A stretch of 64,000 bases of DNA, from positions 434,001-498,000 of the forward strand of contig CAWIYY010000012.1 in assembly GCA_963840435.1 (NCBI GenBank), read 5' to 3'. Under the pieces are notes generated by a model, which saw only the letters and a list, made by a program, of their open reading frames with translations, was not told the origin of the DNA and did no database searches. The first letter of the stretch is position 1. Each line of letters begins with the position of its first letter. Shown in pieces: positions 1 through 7,864 of the stretch. The position numbers and the translations under genes were made by a program. The stretch is from Bog-473 sp963840435 (GTDB lineage: Bacteria > Actinomycetota > Acidimicrobiia > Acidimicrobiales > RAAP-2).

Positions 1-1520
1 GTCACCTTTCCCGTCGCCGTCTGCGGGAGGCTGTCCGACACCCGGACGTAGCGGGGGATCCACTTGGGCCCGAGGTCGGGTTGGGCGGCGAGCCAGGCGG
101 CGAAGGCGGCCGGGTCAAAAGTGGTGCCCGGCGCCATCTCGACGGCCGCCATCACCTGATCCCCGGCGCCCGAGACCGTGTCGGGCACGGGATAGACCGC
201 CACCACGGACAGGTCCGGGTTGCGCGACAGCACCGCCTCGACCGGGCCGGCAGCGAAATTCTCCGAGTCGACGCGGAGCCAGTCGCCGTTACGGCCGGCG
301 AAGTAGAAGAAGCCGTCCTCGTCGACGTAACCCAAGTCACCGGTCCAGTACCAGCCGCGCCGCAGCCGCTCCCGCTCCGCGTCCTCGCGCTGGTAGTAGC
401 CCTCGAACTTGCCGCGTCCGCTCCGGTTGACGATCTCACCGATGGCCTCGCCCGCGTTGAGCAGCCGTCGCTCGGCGTCGAAGCGGGCAGGCGCGCATTC
501 CTCGCCGGTCTCGGGGTTGACCACCGCCAGATCTACCCCGTCTCCCGGCCGGCCCATGGCACCCTTGGGCGTGTCGGCGCTCGGGTTGATGGCCGCACCA
601 CCCTCGCTCTGGCCGTACCCCTCGATGAGGTAGCAGCCGAACCGCTTGCGGAAGCGGCTGCGGTCGCGCACCGACGCCTCGGTTCCGAAGGCGCTCGTGA
701 GGGTGTTCTCGGCGTCGTCCGGTCGCTCCGGGGTGGCCAGGATGTAAGCGATGGCCTTGCCCACGTAGCTGAACTTGGTGGCACGGAAAGCCCGGACGTC
801 GTCGAGGAAGGCAGACGCGCTGAACCGGGGCCGTACCGCGATGGCTGACCCCACGTTCAGGGACGGTCCCCACAGACCCATGAGCGCGTTGCCGTGGAAC
901 AGCGGCATCGGGCAGTAACAGACGTCGTCGCTGGTGTAGCCGAAGCCCGGGGCGGCGATCTCCGCGATCCCGGCCAGCCGACCCTGCGTGCAGCGCACCG
1001 CCTTGGGTGCGCCGGTCGTGCCCGAGGTGAAGATCAGCAGGAACAGAGCGTCCTGGGCCACCTTGTCGGTTCCGCGCACCAGTTCTTCTGCGCCCGGACT
1101 GCCTAGGTGGTGGTCGACGAGGGTGGCGTAGGGGTCCGAATCGACGACCAGCACCTTCTCCGCCGGCAGACCGAGGTCCAGTCCGTCCAGCAGGGCGGCG
1201 CCGTCGGCGTCGGTGACGACGATGGCGCAGTCGGTGGCCCGGACGTCGGCCGCCAGGGCCTCGCCGCGCCGAGTGGGGTTGAGGCCGACGATGGCGGCGC
1301 CCGCCAGGGCGGCCCCGTTGAGCCAGAACAGGTATTCGGGACCGTTCGGGAGCAACACGCCGATGTGGGGCGGGCCGTCGCCGAAGAGCGATCGGGCCAG
1401 GGCGCCGCGGGCCGCGCCTTCCTGCACGGCCTGGCGCCAGGTCCAGCGGCCGCTGGCATCCATCACCCCGACCCGGTCGTCCTGCGCCCGCGCGGCCAGC
1501 ATGGCTGCGATCGTCGACAT
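1..1520 (-). CDS. Acyl-CoA synthetase (FadD-like AMP ligase), 3' end outside window
   Basis: Adenylate-forming ligase that activates a carboxylic acid to acyl-CoA through acyl-AMP. Read on the minus strand from the ATG at 1518-1520, about 506 codons are open to the window edge. Visible motifs are the AMP/P-loop FTSGTTGAPKAV (about residues 164-175), YGQSEG, YWTGDLGYVDEDG and GRNGDWLR. The C-terminal lysine motif QTATGKV sits at the very edge, so only a short tail is missing. From memory it most resembles mycobacterial FadD17; this is inference and the substrate is unknown. Its start overlaps the stop of the upstream oxidase gene as TGATG, so the two are probably translated together. Neighbours suggest a lipid, sterol or aromatic side-chain degradation cluster. 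Confidence 0.9.
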   Translation of the reverse strand, partial: MSTIAAMLAARAQDDRVGVMDASGRWTWRQAVQEGAARGALARSLFGDGPPHIGVLLPNGPEYLFWLNGAALAGAAIVGLNPTRRGEALAADVRATDCAIVVTDADGAALLDGLDLGLPAEKVLVVDSDPYATLVDHHLGSPGAEELVRGTDKVAQDALFLLIFTSGTTGAPKAVRCTQGRLAGIAEIAAPGFGYTSDDVCYCPMPLFHGNALMGLWGPSLNVGSAIAVRPRFSASAFLDDVRAFRATKFSYVGKAIAYILATPERPDDAENTLTSAFGTEASVRDRSRFRKRFGCYLIEGYGQSEGGAAINPSADTPKGAMGRPGDGVDLAVVNPETGEECAPARFDAERRLLNAGEAIGEIVNRSGRGKFEGYYQREDAERERLRRGWYWTGDLGYVDEDGFFYFAGRNGDWLRVDSENFAAGPVEAVLSRNPDLSVVAVYPVPDTVSGAGDQVMAAVEMAPGTTFDPAAFAAWLAAQPDLGPKWIPRYVRVSDSLPQTATGKV

Positions 1521-2707
1521 CAGACTCCTCTCTCGAGTGGAAAGCCGGGCGTCCGGCGCACCAGGCTGCGGTCGAGCGCCTCGACCCTGTCCGCGCCGCA
1601 CAGCGCCATCGTCCGGCGCAGCTCGGTCTCGAACCAGCGCAGCAGGCCGGTCACGCCCTCGGCCCCGCCGGTGGCCAGGGCCCAGAGCGAGGGGCGTCCC
1701 ACGAGGGCGGCTTGCGCCCCGAGGGCCAACGCCTTCGCGACATCAGGGGAACGCCGGATGCCCCCGTCCACGTAGACCTCGGCCCGGCCGGCGACGGCGT
1801 CCACCACCTCGGCCAGGATGTCGGCGGTGGCCGGCGCGTCGGCCAGCTGGCGCGCCCCGTGGTTGGACACGACGACGGCGGCGGCACCGGCTTCGACGCA
1901 ACGGACCGCGTCGTCCGCCCGCTGCACTCCTTTGGCCACGACGGGCAGCGCACTCAGGCCGGCCAGCCACCCGATGTCGTCCGGTGTCAGCGCCGGTTCG
2001 AACTCGTGGGTGACGATGGCCATGAAGCCGCCCTGGCGCGCACTCTCCGCGCTGGTCCCGGCCAGATTGGGCAGGGCCAGGTCGTCGGGCAGGTGGACGC
2101 CGGTGCGCCATTCCCGGAGCCGGAGCCCCGAGACCGGTGCGTCGACGGTGAGGACGAGCGCACCGTAACGATGGGCCTCGGCCCGGGCGACGAGCTCGCG
2201 TGTCCGGGCCCGGTCTCGCAGCACGTACACCTGCATCCAGCGTGGCGCGTCCGGCACCGCGGCGGCCACCTCCTCGAGCGAGCAGGTGGCCAGCGAGGAC
2301 AGGATCATGAGTGCACCGGCCGCCGCGGCACCGCGTGCGGTCGCGGTCTCGCCCTCGGGGTGGGCCAGCCCCTGGATCGCCGTCGGGGCGATGACCACCG
2401 GCGAGGACACCGGCGTGCCCAGGAGCGTGGTGGCCGTCGACACCGTGTCGATGCCGGCCAGGACCCGCGGGTGGAGCTGCCAGTGGGCCCAGGCGGCCAC
2501 GTTGCCCTCGAGCAGCCGCTCGTCGTCCGCACCCCCCGAGTAGTAGGCGTAGGCCATCTCACCGATGGCGTGGCGGGCGTCTCGCTCGAGATCGTCGAGC
2601 GAGAGGTCGGTGACCAGGGGCACCGTGTCGTCCACCTCGAGGAGCGGCGCAGTCGGGTTGTGCTCCCGATGGTCCGTCCTGGCAGGATGAGCAGGCACGG
2701 GCCGCAT
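1520..2707 (-). CDS. FMN-dependent alpha-hydroxy-acid oxidase/dehydrogenase
   Basis: Member of the (S)-2-hydroxyacid oxidase family (lactate dehydrogenase LldD, glycolate oxidase, mandelate dehydrogenase), which oxidise 2-hydroxy acids with FMN in a TIM barrel. The sequence shows the family's C-terminal FMN/active-site blocks SNHGARQLADAP and YVDGGIRRSPDVAKALALGA, followed by ALVGRP. The N-terminal AYAYYSGGADDE block is also typical. The ATG at 2707 gives 395 aa. Family members usually begin close to the DLSLDDLERDA segment, so the GTG at 2623 (367 aa) is an alternative start. Exact substrate cannot be told. It is the first gene of a minus-strand pair with the acyl-CoA synthetase and diverges from the F420-type oxidoreductase gene. 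Confidence 0.88.
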   Translation of the reverse strand: MRPVPAHPARTDHREHNPTAPLLEVDDTVPLVTDLSLDDLERDARHAIGEMAYAYYSGGADDERLLEGNVAAWAHWQLHPRVLAGIDTVSTATTLLGTPVSSPVVIAPTAIQGLAHPEGETATARGAAAAGALMILSSLATCSLEEVAAAVPDAPRWMQVYVLRDRARTRELVARAEAHRYGALVLTVDAPVSGLRLREWRTGVHLPDDLALPNLAGTSAESARQGGFMAIVTHEFEPALTPDDIGWLAGLSALPVVAKGVQRADDAVRCVEAGAAAVVVSNHGARQLADAPATADILAEVVDAVAGRAEVYVDGGIRRSPDVAKALALGAQAALVGRPSLWALATGGAEGVTGLLRWFETELRRTMALCGADRVEALDRSLVRRTPGFPLERGV

Positions 2708-2760
2708 GGTAGGCGGCAGTCGTGCCCCACAACCCCATCTGGTCCCATTGCGGAGGTGCC

Positions 2761-3636
2761 GTGCGTTTCTCCTATGCCGAGTCGATGACCGACCCGTCCT
2801 TCTACCTGCCGCTGGCCCAGGCGGCCGAGGCGGCGGGCTACGACTCCGTGGTCGTTCCCGACAGCATCTGCTACCCCGAGATCTCCGACACCACGTACCC
2901 CTTCAATCCCGACGGCAGCCGCGAGTTCCTCGAGGACAAGCCGTTCTTGGAGCCGTTCTCGCTGATCCCGGCCATGGGCGCCGTGACCGAACGCCTTCGC
3001 TTCGTGACCTTCGTGATCAAGCTGCCCATCCGCCAGCCCGTCCTCATCACCAAGCAGGTGAGCTCGACCGCCGTGCTCACCGGCAACCGGCTCGTCCTCG
3101 GCGTCGGCACGAGCCCCTGGCCGGAGGACTACGAGATCTGCGGCGTGCCCTGGGAGCGCCGGGGCAAGCGGATGGACGAGGAGATCGCCATCATGCGGGG
3201 CCTGATGGCCGGCGGGTTCTTCGAGTTCCACGGGGAGGTCTTCGACGTGCCCTCCATCAAGATCTGCCCGACGCCCACCACACCGGTGCCCATCCTCATC
3301 GGCGGGCACCACGAGGCGGCGCTCAAGCGGGCCGCCCTCGAGGGTGACGGGTGGCTGCACGGTGGGGGTGACCCGGCCGACCTGCCCGGCCTGCTGGAGC
3401 GGCTGGCCGAGTTACGTCGTGAGCACGGGACCGAGACCAAGCCCTTCGAAGTCCACGTGATCTCGACCGACGCCTATAGCGTCGATGGTGTCCGCCGGCT
3501 CGAAGAGCTCGGGGTGACCGACGTGATCGTCGGCTTCCGCTGGCCCTACGGGGTGGAGCAGGACACCGAGACACTGGCGACCAAGGTCGACACCCTGCGG
3601 CGCTTCGCCGACGACGTGATCGCCAAGGCCCGCTGA
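2761..3636 (+). CDS. LLM-class (luciferase-like) F420-dependent oxidoreductase
   Basis: Predicted TIM-barrel oxidoreductase of the luciferase-like monooxygenase superfamily, a group that in actinobacteria mostly uses coenzyme F420. Typical features are the N-terminal FSYAES..FYLPLAQAAEAAGYDSV segment, the NRLVLGVGTSPWPEDYE block and the PVPILIGGHHEAALKRAA block. The GTG at 2761 is preferred over the ATG at 2722: GGAGG lies at 2752-2756, and the family's N-terminus begins MRFSYAES. Length is then 291 aa, normal for the family. It is followed by an NTF2-like gene in the same direction and probably acts on an intermediate of the catabolic cluster; the substrate is unknown. Confidence 0.85.
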   Translation: MRFSYAESMTDPSFYLPLAQAAEAAGYDSVVVPDSICYPEISDTTYPFNPDGSREFLEDKPFLEPFSLIPAMGAVTERLRFVTFVIKLPIRQPVLITKQVSSTAVLTGNRLVLGVGTSPWPEDYEICGVPWERRGKRMDEEIAIMRGLMAGGFFEFHGEVFDVPSIKICPTPTTPVPILIGGHHEAALKRAALEGDGWLHGGGDPADLPGLLERLAELRREHGTETKPFEVHVISTDAYSVDGVRRLEELGVTDVIVGFRWPYGVEQDTETLATKVDTLRRFADDVIAKAR

Positions 3637-3656
3637 GCGAGAGAGGGAGGGGCGCG

Positions 3657-4073
3657 GTGAGCGAGACGCCGAACATACGGGAGCTCGGGATCAGGTCGAG
3701 GGCGGCCGTCACCGCGGGCGACCGCGAGGGTTGGCTCGGCCTCTTCGCCGAGGACGCCGTCGTGCAGGATCCGATCGGTCCGTCCCCCTTCGATCCGGAG
3801 GGCACCGGTCACCGGGGTCTGGCGGCGATCGCCAACTTCTACGACACGGTGATCGCGTCGAGTGAGGCCATCGAATTCGAGATCACCGATTCGTACCTGT
3901 GCGGGAACGAGGTGGCCGACGTCGGGATCATCCGGACCACGCTGGCCGGGGGGACCCATCAGGCCGTGGTCCACGGCGTCTACACGTACCGGGGTAACGG
4001 TGCCGGCAAGATCGCGGCGCTCCGGGCCTTCTGGGAGTTCGACGCGCTCGAAATGGTGGAGCTGGGCCAGTGA
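3657..4073 (+). CDS. NTF2-like/SnoaL-like fold protein
   Basis: Small 138-aa protein of the nuclear transport factor 2-like (SnoaL, ketosteroid-isomerase-like) fold. The giveaways are the N-terminal helix followed by GDREGWLGLFAEDAVVQDPIG, a GHRGLAAIANFYDTVI helix and a final WEFDALEM strand. Such proteins bind or isomerise small hydrophobic molecules; a steroid or polyketide-like ligand would fit the cluster but is not shown. Starts with GTG behind a good ribosome site (GAGGGAGG, about 3644-3651). The stop overlaps the GTG start of the DUF35 gene, which indicates translational coupling. Confidence 0.75.
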   Translation: MSETPNIRELGIRSRAAVTAGDREGWLGLFAEDAVVQDPIGPSPFDPEGTGHRGLAAIANFYDTVIASSEAIEFEITDSYLCGNEVADVGIIRTTLAGGTHQAVVHGVYTYRGNGAGKIAALRAFWEFDALEMVELGQ

Positions 4074-4477
4074 GCGTGCGCAGGATGGTGCGCGCCGGCC
4101 TGTTCAGGGACGGTGATCCGCCCGCCCTGCTGGCCAGCCGCTGCGCCAACTGCGGGAAGACCTCGTTCCCGCGCAGCGACACCTGTCCCTACTGCGCCAC
4201 CGAGGATCCCGCGCCGGTCGAGCTGTCGGGCCCGGGCCGGCTCTGGGCCTGGACGGCGGTGACTGCGCCGCCGCCCGGCTACGGGGGAGCGGTCCCCTAC
4301 GGCATCGGCGTCGTCGAGTTGCCCGAAGGGATCCGGGTCATCGGGCGCCTGACGGAGAACGATCCGGCCGTCCTGCGGGCAGACCAGGTGATGGAGCTCC
4401 AGGTGGTACCGCTCAGCTCGGACGACGACGGCAACGACGTCGTCACCTACGCCTTCTCCCCGGTCGGAGCGGCGTGA
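4070..4477 (+). CDS. Zn-ribbon/OB-fold DUF35 protein (thiolase partner)
   Basis: Acyl-CoA-associated OB-fold protein with an N-terminal rubredoxin-like zinc ribbon. Two CxxC pairs are visible (CANC and CPYC, about residues 25-28 and 39-42), followed by an OB-fold domain (GRLWAWTAVTAPPPGYGGAVPYGIGVVEL). DUF35 proteins form complexes with thiolase-like or lipid-transfer proteins, for example ChsH2 with the aldolase Ltp2 in mycobacterial cholesterol degradation. Here the thiolase-like gene follows at once with overlapping stop and start codons, so a heteromeric complex is very likely. 135 aa, GTG start overlapping the upstream stop. Confidence 0.9.
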   Translation: MSVRRMVRAGLFRDGDPPALLASRCANCGKTSFPRSDTCPYCATEDPAPVELSGPGRLWAWTAVTAPPPGYGGAVPYGIGVVELPEGIRVIGRLTENDPAVLRADQVMELQVVPLSSDDDGNDVVTYAFSPVGAA

Positions 4478-5613
4478 TGGCCGTGATCGCCGGGGTGGGC
4501 ATGCACCCCTTCGGGCGTTTCGACGGCGTGACGACCACCGACATGGGCGTGCTCGCCGTGCGCAGCGCCTTGCGGGAGGCCGGGGTCGGCAAGGGCGGAT
4601 TCCAGGCCGCCTTCTGCGGCACCGCCTACGGCGGCGTGGCCACCGGTCACAAGGTCCTCAGCCGGCTCGGCATGACCGGCATGCCGATCGTCGACGTGGA
4701 GGCGGGCTGTGCCAGCGGCGGCGCCGCCCTGATGTTGGCGGCCGCCTCCATCCGGGCCGGCCAGTACGACACCGTGCTCGTCTTCGGGACCGAGAAGATG
4801 CCCAAGGGCATCATCCGGTCCTCGTTTTTCGAGCCCTGGCAGGAGGAGGCCGGGCTGGCCGCCACGCCGTCGTTCTTCGCGCTGCGGGCCCAACGGCTCT
4901 GCGCCACGTCGGGGGTGACCAAGGACCATTTGGCCAGGGTCGTGGTGAAGAACCGCCGTCACGGCGCGGCCAACCCCGACGCCATGTACCAGAAGGAGAC
5001 GTCGGTGGAGGAGGTGTTGGGGTCGCGCCTGGTGTGCGAGCCCCTGCACCTCTTCATGCTGTGTTCGCCCAACGAGGGTGCCGCTGCGCTCGTCCTCCGG
5101 CGTGCCGACCTGGCTCCGGCCGGCTCAGCGGTGGTCACCTTGTCCGCCGCGGTGCTGCGCTCGCACATCCCCGGGCCCGTGCTCAGCGAATCGACGCCGC
5201 TGGCCGGACTGGCCGACGACACCGTGCCAACGCCGACGGCCCTGGCCGCCATTGCGGCCTACGAGGAAGCCGGGATCGGTCCCGAGGACCTCGACGTCGT
5301 GGAGTGCCAGGACACCGACGCGGCCCGCGAACTGCTCTCGTGTGAGGAGCTCGGCCTGTGCGAGCCCGGCGGGTCGGCCGCCCTGCTCGACTCGGGCGCC
5401 ACCGCGCTCGGTGGCCGTCTCCCGGTCAACCCGAGCGGCGGGCTGCTCTCGAAGGGGGAGCCGCTGGGCGCCTCCGCTCTGGGTCAGGTGGTCGAGCTGG
5501 TGCGCCAACTCCGGGGCGAGTGCGGCCCGCGCCAGGTCGAGGGGGCCGCGACCGCGCTCTCGCACACGGTGGGGCGCGGGGCGAACGCCAGCGTGGTCAT
5601 CCTCTCCCGCTGA
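4474..5613 (+). CDS. Thiolase-like (lipid-transfer/SCP-x type) protein
   Basis: Thiolase-fold protein of 379 aa, the expected partner of the DUF35 protein upstream. The nucleophile-position cysteine is present (EAGCASGG, Cys79). The usual GHPLGATG motif reads GEPLGAS, so the catalytic histidine is replaced by glutamate (about residue 329), and the C-terminal second cysteine is absent (GANASVVIL). A histidine remains in ALSHTVG (about 364). A normal thiolase reaction is therefore doubtful; an aldolase-type role, as for Ltp2 with ChsH2, is one possibility. The start is GTG 4474 or ATG 4477, and either overlaps the previous stop. Last gene of the plus-strand cluster; it converges with the HAD gene. 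Confidence 0.85.
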   Translation: MMAVIAGVGMHPFGRFDGVTTTDMGVLAVRSALREAGVGKGGFQAAFCGTAYGGVATGHKVLSRLGMTGMPIVDVEAGCASGGAALMLAAASIRAGQYDTVLVFGTEKMPKGIIRSSFFEPWQEEAGLAATPSFFALRAQRLCATSGVTKDHLARVVVKNRRHGAANPDAMYQKETSVEEVLGSRLVCEPLHLFMLCSPNEGAAALVLRRADLAPAGSAVVTLSAAVLRSHIPGPVLSESTPLAGLADDTVPTPTALAAIAAYEEAGIGPEDLDVVECQDTDAARELLSCEELGLCEPGGSAALLDSGATALGGRLPVNPSGGLLSKGEPLGASALGQVVELVRQLRGECGPRQVEGAATALSHTVGRGANASVVILSR

Positions 5614-5641
5614 GTGGCGGGCGCTGCGGGCGCCGGTTCGA

Positions 5642-6376
5642 TCAGCCGGGGCGCAGCCCGAGCAGGACCGCCGGCAGCTGGGCGAAGGACGTGATGACGG
5701 CATCGGGAACTTCCCGACACCCGGCGGGCGGCACATAGGTGCCGTCGCCGGAACGATCGATCCAGACGGCGGACCAGCCGGCCCGCTTGGCTCCGACCAC
5801 GTCGTTGAGCGGGTGGTCGCCCACCAGCGCGCAGGCCTGGGGCGGGAGGCCGAGTTCCGCCCGGCAGATCTCGAAGAGGCGCGTGTCCGGCTTGGCCACC
5901 CGGTGGTCCTGGGCGAAGACCACCGATTCGAAGTAACCGCCGAGCCCGATGGTCTCGGGCAACCGGCTCCCATTGGAGAGCAGCCCGATGCGGTAGCGGG
6001 GCCGGAGGGCCTCGAGGCAGGGCAGGGTGTCCTCGAAGAGTGCGGGGTCGCGGTCGCGATGTACGAAATAGGAGGCGGCCAGGTGCTCGACCAGTGCGGC
6101 GTCGGCCTCGCCGTCGCCGCCCTCCGTGGCGCGCCGCCGTTCGAGCGTGCGGGCGAACGCGAGCACGCGCAACCGGGCCAAGTTGTACTCCGCCCCTTCG
6201 AGCTCGTCCCCCACGTCGTGCCGGTCGCGGGAGAGGTCCTCCCAGGTCAGTGCGTCGGCGAACGGGCCGGGGCGGGCGGCCCGCAGCTCGTCCGCCGTTG
6301 CCTCGAGCGCCCGTCGCATCACCCGCTCGAAGTCCCACAAGGTCTGGTCCCCGTCGAAGAGGACGGCCTCGATCAT
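5642..6376 (-). CDS. HAD-superfamily hydrolase (YjjG-like phosphatase)
   Basis: Haloacid dehalogenase-fold phosphatase, 244 aa. Motif I is LFDGDQTLW (DxDxT), motif II is IGLLSNGS, motif III the lysine in VAKPDTRLFE, and motif IV is ALVGDHPLNDV. The large helical cap after motif I resembles house-cleaning nucleotide phosphatases such as YjjG, but the substrate is not determined. The ATG at 6374-6376 overlaps the TGA of the upstream oxidoreductase by 4 nt (ATGA), so the pair is translationally coupled. Confidence 0.85.
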   Translation of the reverse strand: MIEAVLFDGDQTLWDFERVMRRALEATADELRAARPGPFADALTWEDLSRDRHDVGDELEGAEYNLARLRVLAFARTLERRRATEGGDGEADAALVEHLAASYFVHRDRDPALFEDTLPCLEALRPRYRIGLLSNGSRLPETIGLGGYFESVVFAQDHRVAKPDTRLFEICRAELGLPPQACALVGDHPLNDVVGAKRAGWSAVWIDRSGDGTYVPPAGCREVPDAVITSFAQLPAVLLGLRPG

Positions 6377-7317
6377 CGGGCGACCAGCACCACCTTGCCG
6401 AACTTGGCGCCCGAGCCGAAGCGCTCGTACGCCGCGGCCGCCTCGGACAGCGCGAAGGTCTCGCACAGCGGGACGCGCAGGCGCCCGGCGGCCAGAGCCG
6501 GGAGCACGTGGGCGGAGACGGCGGCGGCCACATCGGCCTTCTCTCGCCGGCTGCGCGCCCGCAGGGTGGATCCGCCGATGCGGGCCCGCTTCGTCATGAG
6601 GGCGAACAGGTCGAGGTCGATGCGGCCGCCCGAGCCAACACCGATGACGACGACGCGGGACCAGGTGGCCAGGTGGGGCAACACGCTGGTGAGGCTGGCC
6701 TGCCCCACGAGCTCGAGAACCACGTCGTAGGGGCCACCTTCGCCCTCCTCGCCGGGCGCAATCACCGCGTGTGCGCCCAGCTCGGCCACGGCCTGGCGGT
6801 GCGCGGCGTGGCGCACCGTCGCCGTCACGATGGCGCCGGCTTCGCGAGCCAGCTGCACGCCGGCCGTCCCCACCCCGCCGGCGGCGCCGCTGATGAGGAC
6901 ACGCTCGCCCATCTGCAGCGCGCCCTGGCTGAAGAGCGCGTCGTAGGCGGTCGAGAAGGCCTCGGGGAACCCCCCGGCCTCGGGCCAGGGCAGGGAGTCG
7001 GGGACGGCCAGGGCATGGGACTCGTCCACGAAGGCCATGGTCGCCTGGGCGCCGCCGCCGACCAGCGCCATGACCCGGTCGCCGGGGGCGAAGGCGGTGA
7101 CCGAGCGTCCGGCCCCCACCACCTCGCCCGCCAGTTCCATGCCGGGGATGTCGGGTGGCCAACCCGGGGGCGCCGGGTAGAAGCCGGCCCGCTGGGTCAG
7201 GTCGGCCGAGTTGAGCCCGGCCGCCTTCACGGCCACCAGCAACTCGGTGTCGCCGGGGACCGGATCGGGCCGTTCCTCCCAGAAAAGCTCCCCGTCGCGG
7301 ATCACCGTGGCGTGCAC
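6373..7317 (-). CDS. NADPH:quinone oxidoreductase-like MDR-family enzyme
   Basis: Medium-chain dehydrogenase/reductase of the zinc-free quinone oxidoreductase type, 314 aa. The N-terminal GroES-like part contains KAAGLNSADLTQRAGFYP and GMELAGEVVGAG; the Rossmann dinucleotide site is ISGAAGGVGTAGVQLAREAGA. Structural-zinc cysteines are absent, as expected for this subgroup. It probably reduces a quinone or enone with NADPH. The GTG start at 7317 lies 6 nt after a TAGGGT hexamer (7324-7329, minus strand), so the mRNA may be leaderless. It diverges from the glutathione peroxidase gene, which has the same hexamer, suggesting paired redox functions. Confidence 0.87.
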   Translation of the reverse strand: MHATVIRDGELFWEERPDPVPGDTELLVAVKAAGLNSADLTQRAGFYPAPPGWPPDIPGMELAGEVVGAGRSVTAFAPGDRVMALVGGGAQATMAFVDESHALAVPDSLPWPEAGGFPEAFSTAYDALFSQGALQMGERVLISGAAGGVGTAGVQLAREAGAIVTATVRHAAHRQAVAELGAHAVIAPGEEGEGGPYDVVLELVGQASLTSVLPHLATWSRVVVIGVGSGGRIDLDLFALMTKRARIGGSTLRARSRREKADVAAAVSAHVLPALAAGRLRVPLCETFALSEAAAAYERFGSGAKFGKVVLVAR

Positions 7318-7323
7318 GGCGCC

Positions 7324-7368
7324 ACCCTACGGCGGCCCGAGCGCGCCGGCGCCGGCGGCCGGTAGGGT
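7324..7368. promoter_or_regulatory. Divergent -10 elements for quinone reductase and glutathione peroxidase
   Basis: The 58-bp gap between two divergent genes carries TAGGGT on the minus strand (7324-7329), 6 nt before the GTG of the reductase, and TAGGGT on the plus strand (7363-7368), 7 nt before the ATG of the peroxidase. Both match a TANNNT -10 at leaderless spacing. No convincing -35 boxes were seen. Confidence 0.5.
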
Positions 7369-7375
7369 CCCCGAC

Positions 7376-7864
7376 ATGGCTCTCTACGACATCCCCATCC
7401 ACACGCTCCAGGGCGCAGACGCCACGCTGGGCGACTACGCCGGCAAGACGCTGTTGCTGGTCAACGTGGCCTCCAAGTGTGGTCTGACCCCCCAGTACGA
7501 AGGGCTCGAGCGGCTGCAGAAGAAGTACGCCGACAAGGACTTCTCGGTCATCGGGTTTCCCAGCAACCAGTTCATGGGCCAGGAGCCGGGGACGGCGGAG
7601 GAGATTCAGCAGTTCTGCTCGACCACCTACGGCGTGGACTTCCCGCTGATGGAGAAGATCGAGGTGAACGGGGAGGACCGTCACCCGATCTACGCCGAGC
7701 TCACCGCCAAGGAGGACGCCGAGGGCAAGGCGGGCGACATCACGTGGAACTTCGAGAAGTTCCTCGTGTCGCCGAAGGGGGAGATCGTGGGCCGCTACCG
7801 ACCCCAGGTGGAGCCGGAGGACCCCGCGATCGTGAGCGACATCGAGGCGCAGCTCGCCAGTTGA
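7376..7864 (+). CDS. Glutathione peroxidase-family thiol peroxidase (Cys type)
   Basis: Cysteine-type glutathione/thioredoxin peroxidase that reduces hydroperoxides in the cytoplasm. The active-site tetrad is visible: Cys35 in NVASKCGLTPQY (selenocysteine in animal homologues), Gln69 in FPSNQFMGQEPG, and Trp124-Asn125 in DITWNFEKFLV. At 162 aa it has normal bacterial length. The ATG at 7376 is preferred to upstream in-frame starts because the family begins MALYDIPIHTL and a -10-like TAGGGT lies 7 nt before it. Thioredoxin-linked rather than glutathione-linked activity is likely in an actinobacterium (inference). The stop overlaps the downstream TTG start. Confidence 0.93.
   Translation: MALYDIPIHTLQGADATLGDYAGKTLLLVNVASKCGLTPQYEGLERLQKKYADKDFSVIGFPSNQFMGQEPGTAEEIQQFCSTTYGVDFPLMEKIEVNGEDRHPIYAELTAKEDAEGKAGDITWNFEKFLVSPKGEIVGRYRPQVEPEDPAIVSDIEAQLAS

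Noticed and set aside
5642..7684. Apparent 680-aa minus-strand protein
   Set aside because: Only the last 244 codons, from the ATG at 6376, match a HAD hydrolase; the upstream part is the quinone reductase gene read out of frame.
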